Positions 7,750 through 17,650 of a DNA stretch of 64,000 nucleotides are shown piece after piece; the stretch's first letter is position 1, and each line of letters starts with the position of its first letter. The notes beneath the pieces are model-generated. The model saw only the letters and a list, made by a program, of their open reading frames with translations, was not told the DNA's origin and ran no database searches. Location: NCBI RefSeq assembly GCF_036226505.1, contig NZ_CP108484.1:7907501-7971500 (forward strand). The letters are read 5' to 3'. The position numbers and the translations under genes are program-made. Origin of the DNA: Kitasatospora sp. NBC_01246 (GTDB lineage: Bacteria > Actinomycetota > Actinomycetes > Streptomycetales > Streptomycetaceae).

Positions 7750-9726
7750 ATGTCCGATCTCTCCCGTCGTTCCTTCGTCGGCGCCACCGCGGCCGCCGGC
7801 GCCGCCGCACTGACCGGCCTGCCCGCCGCGTCCGCGAGCGCCGCTCCCGCCGCCGGCCGGCCCACCGGCACCATCAAGGACGTCAAGCACGTCGTGGTGC
7901 TGATGCAGGAGAACCGCAGCTTCGACCACTACTTCGGCACCCTCAACGGCGTCCGCGGCTTCGGTGACAAGCAGGCCCTCCGGTTCCCGGACGGCACCGA
8001 CGTGTTCCGCCAGCCCGACGCCGGGCGCGCCGACGGCGGCGCGATGCTGCCGTACCGGATGGACACGGCCAAGTACAACGCGCAGAACGCCGGCGGCCTC
8101 CCGCACGACTGGGCGACCGGTCACCAGGCGATCAACAACGGCGCGATGAACAAGTGGATCGCCGCCAAGGGCGAGCGCACCATGGGGTACTTCACCCGCG
8201 CCGACATCCCCTACCAGTACGCGCTGGCCGACGCGTTCACCCTCTGCGACGCCTACTTCACCTCGCTGGCCGGCCCGACCGACCCCAACCGGCTCTACCT
8301 GTGGACGGGCACCTCCGGCCCCGGACGGGACGGCACCACCGGCCCCTGGATCGACAACACCCCGGTGACCGACAACCCCGTCGCCGACTGGACGACCTAC
8401 GCCGAGCGGCTGCAGGCGGCCGGCGTCTCCTGGCGGGTCTACCACAACCCCAGCAAGGACGACCGGACGGGCGACTACGACGACAACGCCCTGTCCTACT
8501 TCAAGCAGTTCCACAACTTCCCGAAGGACGACCCGCGTTACGTCAACGCGATGACCAGGTTCGACCCGGCGGCCTTCGACGCCCACTGCAAGGACGCCAC
8601 CCTGCCGACCGTCTCCTGGCTGGTCGCGCCCTACCTGTTCAGCGAACACCCCAACGCCGGCCCGGCGTACGGCGCGCACTGGGTGAACCAGGCCCTCCAG
8701 TCGCTGATGTCCAACCCCGCCGTCTGGCAGCACACCGTCTTCCTCGTCATGTACGACGAGAACGACGGCTACTTCGACCACATGGTGCCGCCCACCCCCG
8801 AGGCCGGTACGCCCGAGGAGTTCACCCAGGGCCGCGCGATCGGCCTCGGCAACCGGGTGCCGCTCTGGGTCGCCTCCCCCTGGTCACGCGGCGGCTACGT
8901 CAACTCCCAGGTCTTCGACCACACCTCGGTCCTGCGCTTCATGGAACAGGTCACCGGGGTCGCCGAACCCAACATCTCCGCCTGGCGCCGGGCCGTCTGC
9001 GGCGACCTCACCAGCTGCTTCGACTTCGCGGCCCCGGACTTCTCGATACCGGAGCTGCCCGACACCGTGGCCCTGATGGCCAAGGCCGACGCGGGGGCGG
9101 CGCTCCCCGGCGTCGCGCTGCCCGCCGCCGGCACCCAGTCGATGCCCGTCCAGGAGCCCGGCGAGCGCCCGCACCGCCACCTGCCCTACCAGCCCTGGGC
9201 GGACGTCGAGGTGGACCGGAAGACCGGCAAGGTCACCTGCACGATGAGCAACGACGGCTCGGTCGCCTTCCCCTACACCGTCTACCCCAACATCGTCCTC
9301 CCGTTCGCCGGGACGCCGTACACGGTGGCGCCCGCTGCCACCGCCACCTACCTCTGGGACGCCGCCGCCACGCACGGCCGGTACGACTTCACCGTCCACG
9401 GCCCCGACGGCTTCGTCCGCCGCTTCGCCGGCACCGTCGTCCGGGACGGTGAGGACGGCCAGAACGACATCGGCGTGCCGATCGTGACGGCCGATCTGAG
9501 CGACTCCTCCCGGCTCACCCTCCAACTGGTCAACGACGGCCTGACCGACGTCGGCTTCACCGCGGTGCCCAACGACTTCGCGGGCACCGCGCAGACGGTC
9601 TGGGTCAAGCCCGGCAAGCAGGCCAACCTGGCCTGGCCGCTGGACAGGCAGGGCCGCTACGACGTCGTCGTGACGGCGGGCACCGGTCTGCGCTTCACCC
9701 AGCGGTACGCGGGCTGGGTGCACTGA
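7750..9726 (+). CDS. Tat-exported phosphocholine-type phospholipase C
   Basis: A 658-residue phosphoesterase-family phospholipase C. The N-terminus is a twin-arginine signal (LSRRSFVGAT, then an Ala-rich stretch to about residue 32). The catalytic domain has MQENRSFDHYFG, whose Glu-Asn and nucleophile region bind metal and phosphate, then AGPTDPNRLYLWTG, VMYDENDGYFDHM and FDHTSVLRFMEQ. The last 200 residues carry two bacterial phospholipase C C-terminal (DUF756) beta modules. It hydrolyses phospholipids outside the cell, probably to scavenge phosphate or lipid headgroups. GAGAGG precedes the ATG. A longer paralogue lies at 34.6-37.8 kb. Confidence 0.93.
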   Translation: MSDLSRRSFVGATAAAGAAALTGLPAASASAAPAAGRPTGTIKDVKHVVVLMQENRSFDHYFGTLNGVRGFGDKQALRFPDGTDVFRQPDAGRADGGAMLPYRMDTAKYNAQNAGGLPHDWATGHQAINNGAMNKWIAAKGERTMGYFTRADIPYQYALADAFTLCDAYFTSLAGPTDPNRLYLWTGTSGPGRDGTTGPWIDNTPVTDNPVADWTTYAERLQAAGVSWRVYHNPSKDDRTGDYDDNALSYFKQFHNFPKDDPRYVNAMTRFDPAAFDAHCKDATLPTVSWLVAPYLFSEHPNAGPAYGAHWVNQALQSLMSNPAVWQHTVFLVMYDENDGYFDHMVPPTPEAGTPEEFTQGRAIGLGNRVPLWVASPWSRGGYVNSQVFDHTSVLRFMEQVTGVAEPNISAWRRAVCGDLTSCFDFAAPDFSIPELPDTVALMAKADAGAALPGVALPAAGTQSMPVQEPGERPHRHLPYQPWADVEVDRKTGKVTCTMSNDGSVAFPYTVYPNIVLPFAGTPYTVAPAATATYLWDAAATHGRYDFTVHGPDGFVRRFAGTVVRDGEDGQNDIGVPIVTADLSDSSRLTLQLVNDGLTDVGFTAVPNDFAGTAQTVWVKPGKQANLAWPLDRQGRYDVVVTAGTGLRFTQRYAGWVH

Positions 9727-9759
9727 CCCCGGCGCCGCCGCCCGGGCCCGGGCGGGAAC

Positions 9760-9791
9760 GGCCGGAGGCGCCGAACCGGTGACCTCCGGCC
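9760..9791. terminator. Hairpin terminator after phospholipase C gene
   Basis: GGCCGGAGG pairs with CCTCCGGCC around a 14-base loop. A second GC palindrome, CGCCCGGGCCCGGGCG, lies just upstream at about 9739-9754. Together they mark the end of the phospholipase transcript. Confidence 0.65.
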
Positions 9792-9822
9792 GTGGCTCGG
9801 CCGCCCGCCGCGGCCCGGCGGC

Positions 9823-9828
9823 TAGCGT
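9823..9828 (+). promoter_or_regulatory. -10 element TAGCGT of a leaderless gene
   Basis: TAGCGT ends six bases before the ATG of the VOC gene, placing the transcription start at or next to the A of the start codon. No ribosome site is present, which fits a leaderless mRNA. A convincing -35 hexamer is not visible. Confidence 0.6.
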
Positions 9829-9834
9829 CGGGCC

Positions 9835-10308
9835 ATGCAGAAGATCACCACCTTCCTCTGGTTCGACGACCAGGCCGAAGAGGCCGCCCGCTTCTACACC
9901 TCGGTCTTCGCCAACTCCCGGATCACCGGCGTGACCCACTACGGCGAGAGCGGCCCCGGCGAGCCGGGCCGGGTCATGACCGTCACCTTCGAACTCGACG
10001 GTCAGCAGTTCGTCGCCCTCAACGGCGGTCCGGTGTTCCACTTCACCGAGGCCATCTCGCTCCAGGTCGACTGCGCCGACCAGCAGGAGGTCGACGACCT
10101 CTGGGCCAAGCTCACCGCCGACGGCGGCGCGGCCAGCGAGTGCGGCTGGCTCAAGGACCGCTACGGGCTCTCCTGGCAGATCGTCCCCCGCGTGCTGACC
10201 GAACTGATCGCGGACCCGGACCCGGCCAAGGCCGCCCGGGTGGTGGCGGCGATGCTGCGGATGCAGAAGATCGAGATCCAGCCGCTCCTCGACGCCGCCC
10301 GGGGCTGA
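9835..10308 (+). CDS. VOC-superfamily (PhnB/3-dmu-9_3-mt-like) protein
   Basis: A 157-residue protein of the PhnB-like branch of the vicinal oxygen chelate fold. FLWFDDQAEEAARFYTSVFANSRI is the typical first beta-alpha-beta unit, and FVALNGGPVFHFTEAISLQVDC the second. ECGWLKDRYGLSWQIVPR is the diagnostic C-terminal signature (W-x-x-x-I-V-P). Family members are often called 3-demethylubiquinone methyltransferase-like, but the activity is unproven. The gene appears leaderless and is convergent with the FUSC gene across a shared terminator. Confidence 0.85.
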   Translation: MQKITTFLWFDDQAEEAARFYTSVFANSRITGVTHYGESGPGEPGRVMTVTFELDGQQFVALNGGPVFHFTEAISLQVDCADQQEVDDLWAKLTADGGAASECGWLKDRYGLSWQIVPRVLTELIADPDPAKAARVVAAMLRMQKIEIQPLLDAARG

Positions 10309-10326
10309 GACCGCCTCCGCCGCGTC

Positions 10327-10366
10327 GGTCCTGAGGACCCCGGCCGACGTCGGGGCCCTCAGGACC
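10327..10366. terminator. Bidirectional terminator between convergent genes
   Basis: GGTCCTGAGG and CCTCAGGACC form a perfect 10-bp outer stem with an inner CCCC/GGGG extension. It sits between the stop codons of the VOC gene and the FUSC gene. Confidence 0.75.
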
Positions 10367-10388
10367 GCTGCCCTCAGGCCCGACGCCC

Positions 10389-11645
10389 TCAGGCCCGCTG
10401 TTTGACCGCCCGCCGCCTCCGCAGCCGGCCCGGGTTCAGCCGCTCGCCCCGGGCCAGCCTCCGCAGCCGGGCGAACCGGGAGAACCGCTCCCGGTTCGCC
10501 ACCGAGGCCCGGTCCAGTTCCTCCATCAGCCGCCGGCTGCGGTGCTCCAGATCGAGTTCGTCGAGGATCCGGTCCACCTCGGCCAGCAGCGAACCGTGCA
10601 GCTGCCAGGCCTCCGGGTGCTCCTGCACCCGGAGCAGCAGCAGATGGGCGACGTTCTCCCGGCTGGCCCAGGCGGCGGCCAGCTCGGAGGTCAGCCGCCG
10701 CTCGGCCTCCTCGGCGTTGCGGCTCACCTGGGTGGTGACCAGTACCGCGAAGCTCACCAGCGCCCCGCCGAGGTGGCTCAGCAGCTCCTCCAGCGCGACC
10801 GCGACGTCGGCCGGGAACAGCCGCTCGCCCGGGGCCCGCCGCTTGGCGAGGTCGGTGAGCGACCGGGCCAGCACCCGGATCACCACCACGCAGATCTCCA
10901 GCGTGTCCAGACCGGTCCGCAGCACCAGCCGGGAGAGCAGCCCCTCGCTGATCCGGGGGTTGAGCCGCAGGCTGTCCTCGGCCTGTCGCAGGGCGCCGTC
11001 GACGTCCGCGATGGCCTGGTCGAGCCGACGGGCCTCGTACAGCCGTTCGGCCGCGCGCTCCACGGGGGTGGGCTCGCCGAGCTCCTCGGCGATGCCGAGC
11101 AGCAGGTGCCGGGCCCGCCGGGCGAGGTCCTCGATCGACTCGCCCGCCGTGTCGATCCAGACCGGCGGGGCGAACAGCAGATTGAACAGCAGTCCGACGG
11201 TGGCGCCGATCAGCGTCTCCAGCACCCGGTCCCAGGCCTGTGAGGTCACCTGGCTCACGCCCAGGATGAGCATCGCGCTGATCGCCACCTCCTGGACGAA
11301 CTCGTCCACCCGGACGAACCGCCCGATGATCAGCGAGGCCAGGATGATCATGCCCAGGCTCCACCAGGAGAGCCCGACCACCGAGCTGAAACCGATCGCG
11401 ATCAGCACCCCGACGACCACCGAGTTGACCCGGCGGATGCTGGTGGTCAGCGTCGAGTAGACGGTGACCTGGACGACCAGCAGCGCCGTCAGGGGGGCGG
11501 TCAGCGGCGCCGGCTCGCTGCTCAGCCGGGTGGCCACCACGTACGAGAGCGTGGCGGCCACCGTGGCCCGGACCGTCTGGACGACGAAGGGTTGTCGGGC
11601 ACTGCGGCGCAGCGTGGTGGCGAAGGTCTCCGGGAGTAGGGCCAT
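10389..11645 (-). CDS. FUSC-family (aromatic acid exporter-like) membrane protein
   Basis: A 418-residue protein. Its N-terminal 170 residues contain about six hydrophobic segments (VRATVAATLSYVVATRL, LTALLVVQVTVYSTL, VVVGVLIAIGFSSVVGL, ETLIGATVGLLFNLLFAPPVW), the repeat typical of FUSC/ArAE exporters. The cytoplasmic C-terminal half is helical and rich in Arg and Glu, ending in a very basic tail. The family exports aromatic acids or similar compounds, but many actinobacterial members are uncharacterised. The ATG follows GAAGGG by four bases. Confidence 0.83.
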   Translation of the reverse strand: MALLPETFATTLRRSARQPFVVQTVRATVAATLSYVVATRLSSEPAPLTAPLTALLVVQVTVYSTLTTSIRRVNSVVVGVLIAIGFSSVVGLSWWSLGMIILASLIIGRFVRVDEFVQEVAISAMLILGVSQVTSQAWDRVLETLIGATVGLLFNLLFAPPVWIDTAGESIEDLARRARHLLLGIAEELGEPTPVERAAERLYEARRLDQAIADVDGALRQAEDSLRLNPRISEGLLSRLVLRTGLDTLEICVVVIRVLARSLTDLAKRRAPGERLFPADVAVALEELLSHLGGALVSFAVLVTTQVSRNAEEAERRLTSELAAAWASRENVAHLLLLRVQEHPEAWQLHGSLLAEVDRILDELDLEHRSRRLMEELDRASVANRERFSRFARLRRLARGERLNPGRLRRRRAVKQRA

Positions 11646-11743
11646 GCCGCCCTTCTTTCCCCGTCCTGGCAGCTCACACTGCTGATCCACCGCACCGGCA
11701 CTCGAAAGAGCCGCTCGTCCGGCCGACGGCGCCGGCTCCGGTG

Positions 11744-12487
11744 CTAGGGCCGGCGGCGCTGTTCGCGCAGCAGCTTCCAGGGTGCGAGCGCCGATTCGAC
11801 CTGTACGCCGAGGCTCATCTTGGAGGTGCCCTGGACGCGTTCCTCGAACCGGATCGGCACCTCGCGGATCCGCATGCCCCGCTGGACGGCGCGGTAGTTC
11901 AGCTCCACCTGGAACGAGTACCCGTTGCTGTGCACCGAGGGCAGGTCGATCGCCCGCAGGGCCTGCGCGCGCCAGGCCTTGAACCCGGCGGTGGCGTCCT
12001 TGACGCCGAGGCCGAGGATGGTGTTGACGTAGAGGTTCGCCCAGGCCGACAGTGCCTTGCGGTGCCACGGCCACTCCTCGGCGGTCGAGCCGCCGGGCAC
12101 GTAGCGCGAGCCGAGCACCACGGCGGTGCTCTCGTCGGCCAGCAGTGTCTCCACCATGACCGGGAGGACCGAGGCGGGGTGCGACAGGTCGGCGTCCATC
12201 TGCACCACCACGTCGGCGCCCTCCTCCAGGGCCCGGGTCATGCCCGCGACGTAGGCCCGGCCGAGGCCGTCCTTCTCGGTGCGGTGCAGCACGGAGACCG
12301 TGCCGGGCGCCCGGGCCGCGAGCCCGTCCGCGACCTCGCCGGTGCCGTCCGGGGAGTTGTCGTCGACCACCAGCAGGTGCAGACCGGGCAGCTTCAGGTC
12401 AGCGAGCAGCCCCGCGAGGACCGGCAGGTTCTCCCGCTCGTTGTACGTGGGTACGACGACAACGACCTTGGGGGAGGCCTCGACCAT
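11744..12487 (-). CDS. Polyprenol monophosphomannose synthase (GT2)
   Basis: A 247-residue family 2 glycosyltransferase of the Ppm/DPM type. It transfers mannose from GDP-mannose to polyprenyl phosphate, the donor for envelope mannosylation in actinobacteria. Visible motifs are VVVPTYNERENLP at the N-terminus, LLVVDDNSPDGTGEVAD, VVQMDADLSHPASVLP (the DxD metal site), LGSRYVPGG, and VKDATAGFKAWR with YSFQVEL near the acceptor site. No C-terminal membrane domain is present, so this is the catalytic unit alone. The ATG follows GAGGGA at normal spacing. Confidence 0.92.
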   Translation of the reverse strand: MVEASPKVVVVVPTYNERENLPVLAGLLADLKLPGLHLLVVDDNSPDGTGEVADGLAARAPGTVSVLHRTEKDGLGRAYVAGMTRALEEGADVVVQMDADLSHPASVLPVMVETLLADESTAVVLGSRYVPGGSTAEEWPWHRKALSAWANLYVNTILGLGVKDATAGFKAWRAQALRAIDLPSVHSNGYSFQVELNYRAVQRGMRIREVPIRFEERVQGTSKMSLGVQVESALAPWKLLREQRRRP

Positions 12488-12727
12488 GTTCTGTCCCTCG
12501 CGCGATCCCCGGCCGGTGCCGCGCCGCCGGCGCCCGCAGCCGACCGGACAGGTGTCCACTTCGGTCGGGCGAGTCTAGCCGCGGTCGTACGTGCCCGGTC
12601 GCACCGCCCACCGGTGCTCCGGGCCGCGGCCGTCCGGCCGCCGGCCGGCACCCCGGTCCGGGACGTGTCGTCCTCGGCCGGGGTGCCGGGTGTGCCCTTC
12701 GGCTGCGGTGCCGGGTGCCTGCCGGCG

Positions 12728-12741
12728 GGCACCCGGGTGCC
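12728..12741. terminator. GGCACCCGGGTGCC palindrome at 3' end of small membrane protein gene
   Basis: A perfect 14-base palindrome overlaps the stop codon of the leftward membrane-protein gene. It lies in a stretch of repeated GGTGCCGGGTGCC-like sequence and can form alternative hairpins. A termination role is inferred from position. Confidence 0.4.
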
Positions 12742-13010
12742 TACCGGCTGGGGTGCGATCTGCTCCAGGCGGGGGCGACCAGGGCGATCAGGCCGACGGC
12801 GAAGGCGAGCTGGAGGATGTGGCGGATCCAGTCGATGCCCGAGGTGTGCCGCACGCCGACCCAGCCGGCCACCGCGTTGCCCAGCCAGGCGCCCGCGGCG
12901 CCGAGCAGCATCGTCAGCCACCAGGGGATCGCCTGCGGGCCACGCAGGATCAGCTTGGCCAGGACACCCAGCACGAAACCGATGAGCAGAATCCACAGGA
13001 GCTGGAACAT
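12741..13010 (-). CDS. GlsB/YeaQ/YmgE-family small membrane protein
   Basis: An 89-residue protein with three hydrophobic helices and glycine motifs typical of the transglycosylase-associated (YeaQ/GlsB) family. MFQLLWILLIGFVLGVLAKLI is the first helix, WWLTMLLGAAGAWLGN the second, and ILQLAFAVGLIALVAP the third. Members are often stress-induced envelope proteins whose biochemical role is unclear. GAAAGGTGG precedes the ATG. It lies just downstream of the sugC-like gene on the same strand, about 100 bp away. Confidence 0.85.
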   Translation of the reverse strand: MFQLLWILLIGFVLGVLAKLILRGPQAIPWWLTMLLGAAGAWLGNAVAGWVGVRHTSGIDWIRHILQLAFAVGLIALVAPAWSRSHPSR

Positions 13011-13108
13011 CGCATTCCACCTTTCGATGCGCGTTTCCCCATGATCGCCCGGATCACCCGCTTCGGCACGTCGGCGCGGGGCGCCCGGCGGCGGGCCCGG
13101 CCGGGCGC

Positions 13109-14287
<1,179 letters not shown>

Positions 14288-14336
14288 GCCCTGCCTGCCT
14301 TCCTGGGACGTCTTCCTGCGGGGTGCTTTTCGGGGG

Positions 14337-15170
14337 TCAGCCCTTGACGGCGCCGGCGGTGAGGCCGGCCACGATGCGGCGCTGGAACAGCAGCACGAAG
14401 ACCACGATCGGGATCGTGATCACCACGGCCGCCGCGGCGATCGAGCCGGTCGGCTGCTGGAACTGCGAGCTGCCGGTGAAGAACGCGATCGCCGCCGGGA
14501 CGGTCCGTGCGGCGTTGGTGGAGGTCAGCGAGATGGCGAAGAGGAAGTCGTTCCAGCAGAAGATGAAGACCAGGATCCCGGTGGTGAACACCCCCGGCGC
14601 CGCCAGCGGCGCGATCACCAGCCGGAACGCCTGCGCGGGCGTCGCGCCGTCCACCTTCGCCGCCTTCTCCAGGTCCCACGGGATCTCCCGGAAGAACGCC
14701 GACAGGGTGTAGATCGCCAGCGGCAGCGAGAACGTCATGTACGGGATGATCAGGCCCGGCCAGGTGTCGAAGAGGCCCAGGACCCGCTCGATGTTGAACA
14801 GCGGCGAGACCAGCGAGATCGGCGGGAACATCGCGATCAGCAGCGACATCCCGATCAGCAGCCGCTTGCCCGGGAAGCGCAGGCGGGCCACCGCGTAGGC
14901 GGCCATGGTGCCGAGGACGACCGCGATGGTGGTGGCGATGACGGCGATGCCGATCGAGTTGACCAGCGCGCGGGTGAAGTCCGAGGTCTGGAAGATGCCG
15001 CGGTAGTTCTCCAGCGTCCACTTGCGCGGGACGAAGTCGCCGTCGTTCAACGTGCTCGGGTCCTTGAAGGAGAGCGCGGCGATCCACCAGACCGGGAACA
15101 GCGCGTAGAGCACCACCAGCAGGTTGACGACGCCCCAGCCGGCCGCCGCGCGCGTGCGTCGGGAGGTCAT
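14337..15170 (-). CDS. sugB: ABC sugar importer permease (SugB/MalG type)
   Basis: A 277-residue inner-membrane permease with six predicted transmembrane helices. The conserved EAA loop is EKAAKVDGATPAQAFRLVIAPLAAPG, which contacts the ATPase. The N-terminal segment VNLLVVLYALFPVWWIAALSFK and the block VPRKWTLENYRGIF are typical of MalG-type subunits. Its ATG overlaps the sugA stop by four bases (ATGA), implying translational coupling, and GGAGGG is three bases upstream. Confidence 0.9.
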   Translation of the reverse strand: MTSRRTRAAAGWGVVNLLVVLYALFPVWWIAALSFKDPSTLNDGDFVPRKWTLENYRGIFQTSDFTRALVNSIGIAVIATTIAVVLGTMAAYAVARLRFPGKRLLIGMSLLIAMFPPISLVSPLFNIERVLGLFDTWPGLIIPYMTFSLPLAIYTLSAFFREIPWDLEKAAKVDGATPAQAFRLVIAPLAAPGVFTTGILVFIFCWNDFLFAISLTSTNAARTVPAAIAFFTGSSQFQQPTGSIAAAAVVITIPIVVFVLLFQRRIVAGLTAGAVKG

Positions 15171-16090
15171 CGGCCCTCCGTCCCGCCACCGGGCGCCGAA
15201 GCGCCGAACACCTTGATGAAGACCAGCGCGATCGCCGCCACGCAGAGGAAGATCAGCACCGAGATCGCCGAGCCGATGCCCAGGTTGAGCGCGGTGAAGA
15301 GGTTGTCGTAGCCGAGGATCGACACCGAGCCGGTGTCGTTGGACCCGCCGGTCAGGACGTAGATGTTGTCGAAGACCCGGAACGCGTCGAGGGTGCGGAA
15401 GAGCAGGGCGACCAGGATGGCCGGCTTCATCAGCGGCAGGATCACCAGCCGCAGCCGCTGGCCGAAGGTCGCGCCGTCCACCATCGCGGCCCGGACGGTC
15501 TCCCCGGGGACGAGCGCCAGACCGGCCAGCAGCAGGAGCGCCATGAAGGGCGTGGTCTTCCACACCTCGGCCAGGATGATCAGTCCGATCGCCTGCCAGT
15601 GGTCGGTGAGCGGGGCGCTGCCCTCGGGCAGCAGCGCGGCCAGGTAGCCGGTGTCCGGCGTCCAGGCGTACTGCCAGGAGTAGGCGGCGACCACGGTGAC
15701 GATCCCGTACGGCACCAGGACGGCGGTGCGCACCGTGCCCCGGCCGAACACCGCCCGGTGCATCACCAGCGCCAGGGCGAGCCCCAGCACCAGCTCGATG
15801 GCCACCGAGACGGCGGTGATCAGCACCGTCACCCAGAGCGCCTGCCACCAGAACGGGGAGGAGAGCACGGCGGCGTAGTTGCCGAACCAGACGAACTCCG
15901 CCTGCTGGGGGAAGCGCAGGTCGTAGCGCTGGAGGGAGAGGTAGACGGCGTAGCCGACCGGGTAGGCCGTCACGGCGGTCATCACCAGCACGGCCGGGGC
16001 GCAGAGCAGCCAGCCGAGCCGGCGCTCCTGGCGCGAGCCCTCGGACAGGCCCTTCGGGGCTGTCGCGGGGAGGGTGGGCGGCCTGGTCAC
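15167..16090 (-). CDS. sugA: ABC sugar importer permease (SugA/MalF type)
   Basis: A 307-residue permease with six predicted helices. The N-terminal region RRLGWLLCAPAVLVMTAVTAYPVGYAVYLSL and the EAA loop ETVRAAMVDGATFGQRLRLVILPLMKPA are characteristic of MalF-like subunits. FRVFDNIYVLTGGSNDTG is the usual sugar-permease segment. The GTG start overlaps the end of the binding-protein gene by four bases (GTGA). It pairs with the SugB-type permease to form the channel. Confidence 0.9.
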   Translation of the reverse strand: MTRPPTLPATAPKGLSEGSRQERRLGWLLCAPAVLVMTAVTAYPVGYAVYLSLQRYDLRFPQQAEFVWFGNYAAVLSSPFWWQALWVTVLITAVSVAIELVLGLALALVMHRAVFGRGTVRTAVLVPYGIVTVVAAYSWQYAWTPDTGYLAALLPEGSAPLTDHWQAIGLIILAEVWKTTPFMALLLLAGLALVPGETVRAAMVDGATFGQRLRLVILPLMKPAILVALLFRTLDAFRVFDNIYVLTGGSNDTGSVSILGYDNLFTALNLGIGSAISVLIFLCVAAIALVFIKVFGASAPGGGTEGR

Positions 16091-17355
16091 GGGATCAGCC
16101 CCTTCGAGCCGAGCGCGTCCCTGAGCTGGCCGTTCAGCGCGGAGACGGTGCTCTCCGGCTGTACGGCGGACGGTGGGGAGAGCGCGTGCGAGATCGCGAT
16201 CGAGACGTTCTGGTAGGCGGGCGTCTGCGGCCGGACGGAGGCGGAGTCCAGCGCCGCCAGCACGTCGGCGGCGAACGGGTAGCTGTCGGTCAGCTCGGCG
16301 GCGGTGTAGAGGCTGCGCAGCGACGGCGGCAGGCCGCCCTTGAGCGCGTTGGTCAGCTGGTTGTCGCGGTTGCGCAGGCAGAGGGTGGCCTCCTGGGCCA
16401 GCTCGGGGTGCCGGCTGTAGGCACCGACCGCGAGGTCGATCCCGCCGATGGTCACGCTCGCCGGGCGGTCCGGGAGGACGGCCGGGTAGGGCGCCCAGCG
16501 GAAGTGCGGGAACAGCTCGGGCTGGTCGGCCTTCATCGCCGGGTAGACGAACGGGTAGTTGAGCTCGAAGGCGGCGGAACCGGACTCCATCGCCAGCCGG
16601 TTCTGGTCCTCCATCTGGTTGGAGAGCGAGGGGTCGGCGGCGGGGGAGTGGGCGAGGTCCCGGATGACGCCGGCGGCGGTGACGGCCGGCGGCCCGAGCG
16701 AGGGGGCGGTCGCGTCGGGGGTGAGCACCGAACCGCCCGCGCTGGTCACCAGGGTGTTGAACCAGACCGTCAGGCCCTCGTACTGGGCGCCCTGGACCTC
16801 GACGAAGTGCGGTTTGCCGGCCTTGGCCAGCGCGTCGGCCATGCCGAGCATCTCGGCCCAGGTGCGCGGCGGGGTGGGGACCAGGTCGTCGCGGTACCAG
16901 AGCAGTTGGGTGTTGGAGTTGTACGGGACGGCGTACAGCCGGTCCTTCCAGGTCGCGGTCTTCAGCGCGGCGGCCAGGGTGTCCGCGCCGGCCCGCTCCT
17001 TGAGCGCGCCGGTCCACTCGCGGATCCAGCCGGCCTCGGCGAACTCGGGCGCCCAGGTGACGTCGAGGCCCATGATGTCCACCCCGGCGTCGTGCGCGGC
17101 GAGCCGGCGCACCAGCTGCTGGCGCTGGCCGTCGGCGGTGCGCGGCAGCTTGTTGTAGCGGATCGAGTAGCGCCCGCCGGAGTCGCGGCCGCAGGAGTCG
17201 GCGGCCTGCTGGAGGGCGCCGGAGTCGTCGGGGAAGTTGTACCAGTCGAGGGTGACCGGTCCGGCGCCCCCGTCGGCGCCGCTGCCGCAGGCGGCGAGGG
17301 CCAGGGTCAGCAAGTGGACCAGGACGAGTGCGGCCCGGTGACGTGGTCTCGGCAC
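16087..17355 (-). CDS. lpqY: LpqY-like trehalose-binding lipoprotein
   Basis: A 422-residue extracellular sugar-binding protein. The N-terminus ends in the lipobox LAAC, so the mature protein is anchored by a diacylglycerol-cysteine. From memory it shares long blocks with mycobacterial LpqY: MGLDVTWAPEFAEAGW, NTQLLWYRDDLVPTPP, VQGAQYEGLTVWFNTL, SAGGSVL, APYPAVLPDRPASVTIGG, LKGGLPPSLRSLY and VRPQTPAYQ. LpqY-SugABC imports trehalose, and gene order here is the same. Residues contacting the sugar were not checked one by one. The start is GTG after GGAGGGAG. It is the first gene of the operon. Confidence 0.85.
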   Translation of the reverse strand: MPRPRHRAALVLVHLLTLALAACGSGADGGAGPVTLDWYNFPDDSGALQQAADSCGRDSGGRYSIRYNKLPRTADGQRQQLVRRLAAHDAGVDIMGLDVTWAPEFAEAGWIREWTGALKERAGADTLAAALKTATWKDRLYAVPYNSNTQLLWYRDDLVPTPPRTWAEMLGMADALAKAGKPHFVEVQGAQYEGLTVWFNTLVTSAGGSVLTPDATAPSLGPPAVTAAGVIRDLAHSPAADPSLSNQMEDQNRLAMESGSAAFELNYPFVYPAMKADQPELFPHFRWAPYPAVLPDRPASVTIGGIDLAVGAYSRHPELAQEATLCLRNRDNQLTNALKGGLPPSLRSLYTAAELTDSYPFAADVLAALDSASVRPQTPAYQNVSIAISHALSPPSAVQPESTVSALNGQLRDALGSKGLIP

Positions 17356-17388
17356 GGCTCTCCCTCCGGTGGCGGCCTGCGGGTGGTC

Positions 17389-17394
17389 ACGCTA
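17389..17394 (-). promoter_or_regulatory. Candidate -10 (TAGCGT) of the lpqY-sugABC operon
   Basis: Read on the minus strand, TAGCGT lies about 34 bases upstream of the lpqY GTG, leaving a short leader that contains GGAGGGAG. No clear -35 box or LacI-type palindrome is visible, so the mode of sugar regulation cannot be read. Confidence 0.4.
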
Positions 17395-17580
17395 GGGCGC
17401 GCGGCGGGGGGCGGGGCGGGAGCTGACGGCGCGACACACCCGATACCCGCCGGGTGGGCTAGAGCTGGTCCGACCGCCGCCGCCGCGTGCGGCGGGAACG
17501 GTCGGACCGGGCCCGGCGCCGTTCCGCTTCGATCGGCGCCGGCCGGCCGACGGCTCTGGCGGGCCGGCCCGCACAGCCGC

Positions 17581-17586
17581 TACGGT
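17581..17586 (+). promoter_or_regulatory. Candidate -10 (TACGGT) upstream of the A-T-C gene
   Basis: TACGGT lies about 65 bases before the proposed start region and seven bases before an in-frame ATT. It resembles the -10 elements of leaderless genes in this window. No reliable -35 element is seen. Confidence 0.3.
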
Positions 17587-17650
17587 CTGGACCATTCACC
17601 CGTTCGGCCGATCGGCCGCAGTCCCCGTCCAGGCCCTTCCGGGAGTCGTC